From positions 1 to 7,538 of the forward strand of contig JAWLCG010000255.1 of assembly GCA_041687295.1 (NCBI GenBank): 7,538 nt of DNA, read 5' to 3'. This document shows positions 6,013-7,538 of the stretch, piece after piece. The stretch comes from JAWLCG01 sp041687295. GTDB taxonomy: Bacteria > Planctomycetota > Phycisphaerae > SM23-33 > FEN-1343. Below the pieces are notes generated by a model. The model was not told where the DNA came from. It was given only the letters and a program-made list of their open reading frames with translations, and did no database searches. Position 1 is the first letter of the stretch. Each line of letters opens with the position of its first letter. Made by a program: the position numbers and the translations under genes.

Positions 6013-6096
6013 TATGGAGTGCGGCGGCCTTGACGCCGCTTTGGCCGGTCTGTCCGTCCGCGATCCAAAGCGGCGTCTAAGCCGCCGCACTCCATA
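6013..6096. mobile_element. 84-bp MITE-like palindromic repeat
   Basis: The 32-base arms at 6013-6044 and 6065-6096 are inverted copies identical at 30 of 32 positions, around a 20-base centre. Each arm begins TATGGAGTGCGGCGGC, and the element starts with TA and ends with TA. This would fit a non-autonomous element of a TA-targeting transposase (IS630/mariner type), but no transposase is present. It could equally be a dispersed palindromic repeat or a bidirectional hairpin behind dciA. Both strands stay open and encode a peptide starting MECGGLDAAL (from 6014 on plus and 6095 on minus), a translation artefact of the palindrome. Confidence 0.6.
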
Positions 6097-6174
6097 TTGC
6101 CCCGGCGACGTGGAGGGCGCTCGCGGCCGGGGGGGGCGCCCGCCCGGTCAACCCCATTTGCTCCTTCTCCGCCT

Positions 6175-6204
6175 CTGGCATCGCGGATTCTAAATCCGTA
6201 TAAT
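6175..6204 (+). promoter_or_regulatory. Sigma70-type promoter for the HAD-dehydrogenase operon
   Basis: CTGGCA (6175-6180, 4 of 6) is followed by 18 bases and then a perfect TATAAT (6199-6204). Transcription would start near 6211 and leave a leader of about 37 bases before ATG 6248. A perfect TATAAT in such GC-rich DNA is unlikely to be chance. Confidence 0.55.
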
Positions 6205-6209
6205 CCGCG
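6182..6209. promoter_or_regulatory. Candidate operator overlapping the -10 element
   Basis: CGCGGATT (6182-6189) and AATCCGCG (6202-6209) form a perfect 8-bp inverted repeat with 12 bases between, covering the spacer and TATAAT. A further AATCCG at 6193-6198 makes a shorter palindrome, GGATT-3-AATCC, and a 9-base direct repeat. A repressor bound here would block RNA polymerase. No regulator gene is adjacent. Confidence 0.35.
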
Positions 6210-6247
6210 GACCCCACCCGGGGCCAGACGCAAGCGGATGGAGGACC

Positions 6248-6982
6248 ATGGCGCGGATCGAGGGCATTCTGTTTGACCTGGGCGATACCCTGATCGACTT
6301 CGGACCGATCGACACGATCGAGATCTTCGAGCAGGGCGCCCGCAGCACGTACGAGTACCTGCGCGAGCTGGGCGAGCCGGTGCCGCCCTTCGGGCAGTAC
6401 CATCGCGGCCAACTGCGGGCGATCCGGTTGGCGTACCTCGTCAGCCGGGTCACCCGGCGCGAGTTCAACAGCGCCGACATCCTGGGCCGGCTGAGCCTGG
6501 GCTGGGGCCAGCAGCTCTCGCCGGCCCAGCTCGAGCACCTCACTTGGCTGTGGTACAAGCCCCTGCACGACCGCGCCACCGTCGAGCCGGGCCTGCCCGA
6601 CGTGCTGGCGGGCCTGCGCGACCGGGGCGTGCGGCTGGGCATCATCTCCAACACCTTCATCCCAGGCCACATTCTCGACCGCCACCTGGACGAGGAGGGC
6701 CTGCTGGATTTCTTCCCCGACCGCATCTACAGCTGCGACGTCCGCTACCGCAAGCCCAACGGCCGAATCTTCCGCCTGGCCCTGGAGCAGCTGGACCTGA
6801 CGGCCTCGGCGACGCTGTTCGTGGGCGACACGCTGACGGCCGACATCCTCGGGGCGAACCGCGCCGGGCTCATCAGCGTCTTGAAGGACCCCGCCGGCAC
6901 CCGCTACCACCGCCGCATCCGCCCCCGCCACCGCATCGCCCGCCTGGCCGAGCTGCCGGCCATCGTGGACGAGTACGCATGA
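6248..6982 (+). CDS. HAD-superfamily hydrolase (subfamily IA-like)
   Basis: A 244-residue cytoplasmic enzyme of the haloacid dehalogenase superfamily, most of whose members are phosphatases for small phosphorylated metabolites. Motif I is FDLGDTL with nucleophile D10; the usual second Asp at +2 is Gly12, with an Asp at +3. Motif II is IISNT (S134), motif III RKPNGRIF (K169), and motif IV VGDTLTADILGA (D194, D199). The segment of about 16-110 between motif I and the core is a helical cap, as in type C1 enzymes. Missing the +2 Asp, which is the general acid in phosphatases, leaves the chemistry open: phosphatase variant, dehalogenase-like or altered enzyme. GGAGG lies 3 bases before the ATG. 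The stop overlaps the next gene's start by 4 bases (ATGA), so the two are co-translated. Substrate unknown. Confidence 0.88.
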   Translation: MARIEGILFDLGDTLIDFGPIDTIEIFEQGARSTYEYLRELGEPVPPFGQYHRGQLRAIRLAYLVSRVTRREFNSADILGRLSLGWGQQLSPAQLEHLTWLWYKPLHDRATVEPGLPDVLAGLRDRGVRLGIISNTFIPGHILDRHLDEEGLLDFFPDRIYSCDVRYRKPNGRIFRLALEQLDLTASATLFVGDTLTADILGANRAGLISVLKDPAGTRYHRRIRPRHRIARLAELPAIVDEYA

Positions 6983-7538
6983 AGGCCCTGGTTCTCAACA
7001 TCAATCCTGCCCGGTGGTTGCGGGCGAAGGGGGCGATGGCATTGCGGGGGGTGCGGGGGGCGTGGGGGCCCTTGGGGACTCTCGCCCTGCGCGACGTCGC
7101 CGTGCCCGCACTGCCGGGGGCGGGCTGGGTCCGCTGCCGCACGCGGATGGGGGGCATCTGCGGGTCGGACCTGGCGGCCCTGACCCTCCGCACGCCGCCG
7201 GACAGCCTGCTGGCGGCCTACAGTTCCACGCCGGCCATCCTGGGCCACGAGAACGTCGCCGAGGTGGTCGAGCTGGGCGAGGGCGTCGAGTCGGCCTGGC
7301 TGGGCCGGCGGGTGTGCGTCGAGCCGACGCTCGGCTGCCGGGCGCGGGGCGTCGAGCCGCTCTGCCCCCAGTGTGAGGCCGGTCGCGAGAACCTCTGCGA
7401 GCACTTCGACGGCTCGGGCGGGCGGTTCGCTCTGCCGGCCGGCACGAGCACCGGCTACAACAGCCGAACCGGCGGCTCGTGGGGCGAGTTCTGCGTCGCC
7501 CACGTCAGCCAGCTGGTGCCCGTCCCGCCGGGCGTCAG
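6979..7538 (+). CDS. Zinc-dependent alcohol dehydrogenase (MDR family), N-terminal part, cut by window edge
   Basis: The first 186 codons of a medium-chain dehydrogenase/reductase; the frame is open to the right edge and the NAD(P)-binding half lies outside. These enzymes oxidise alcohols or polyols. Catalytic zinc ligands are C61 in GGICGSDL and H90-E91 in LGHENVAEV. A structural-zinc lobe is suggested by C120, C129, C132 and C140. Three of these have the usual spacing (C-2-C-7-C), but the gap before them is 8 residues instead of 2, with RARGVEPL between. Then come GTSTGYN and GGSWGEFCVAH, the usual entry to the catalytic core end. Residues 10-36 form an Arg/Gly-rich insertion after the first strand, which I associate with a poorly characterised MDR branch. 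The start is the ATG of an ATGA overlap with the HAD gene, without a strong ribosome site of its own, so translation is probably coupled. Substrate unknown. Confidence 0.88.
   Translation, partial: MKALVLNINPARWLRAKGAMALRGVRGAWGPLGTLALRDVAVPALPGAGWVRCRTRMGGICGSDLAALTLRTPPDSLLAAYSSTPAILGHENVAEVVELGEGVESAWLGRRVCVEPTLGCRARGVEPLCPQCEAGRENLCEHFDGSGGRFALPAGTSTGYNSRTGGSWGEFCVAHVSQLVPVPPGV

Noticed and set aside
5994..6233. Small proteins starting MECGGLDAAL on both strands
   Set aside because: They are translations of the two arms of one palindrome, so the shared sequence reflects DNA symmetry and not a gene.

Overview
This is a very GC-rich bacterial window with strongly G/C-biased third codon positions. 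It carries five complete protein genes, one gene cut by the right edge, and gaps packed with inverted repeats. I lean towards a member of the Planctomycetota. The reasons are the dnaN-DUF721 (dciA) linkage, the style of the long PocR/PAS hybrid kinase, and dispersed GC-rich hairpin repeats of a type I associate with that group. None of these is decisive, and no rRNA, tRNA or lineage marker is present.

Layout from left to right. Positions 1-185 hold a hairpin repeat at the edge and a probable promoter. 186-3011 (+) is a soluble hybrid sensor histidine kinase (PocR, three PAS domains, HisKA, HATPase, receiver). 3012-3306 is a gap between convergent genes, filled with nested inverted repeats. 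3307-3939 (-) is thymidylate kinase (tmk). 3940-4120 holds two divergent promoters. 4121-5218 (+) is the replication sliding clamp (dnaN). 5219-5606 is a 388-base gap with two inverted copies of a three-hairpin unit and a possible -10 element. 5607-5987 (+) is a DciA/DUF721 protein. 5988-6247 holds an 84-bp MITE-like palindrome, a promoter with a perfect TATAAT, and a possible operator. 6248-6982 (+) is a HAD-family hydrolase. 6979 to the right edge (+) is the N-terminal half of a zinc-dependent alcohol dehydrogenase, overlapping the HAD gene by 4 bases.

Three functional groups can be seen. tmk, dnaN and dciA serve DNA replication (dTDP supply, processivity clamp, helicase loading) and are read from a shared divergent promoter region. 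The HAD hydrolase and the dehydrogenase form a translationally coupled pair of unknown substrate. The hybrid kinase stands alone, with no separate response regulator beside it here.

I found no CRISPR array, phage module, toxin system or transposase, and no clearly new protein system. The most unusual content is non-coding: (1) a three-hairpin unit in two facing copies with identical internal spacing and a compensatory base-pair change; (2) a 12-bp inverted repeat that supplies the TAG stop codons of both convergent genes; (3) an 84-bp palindrome that creates near-identical spurious ORFs on both strands.
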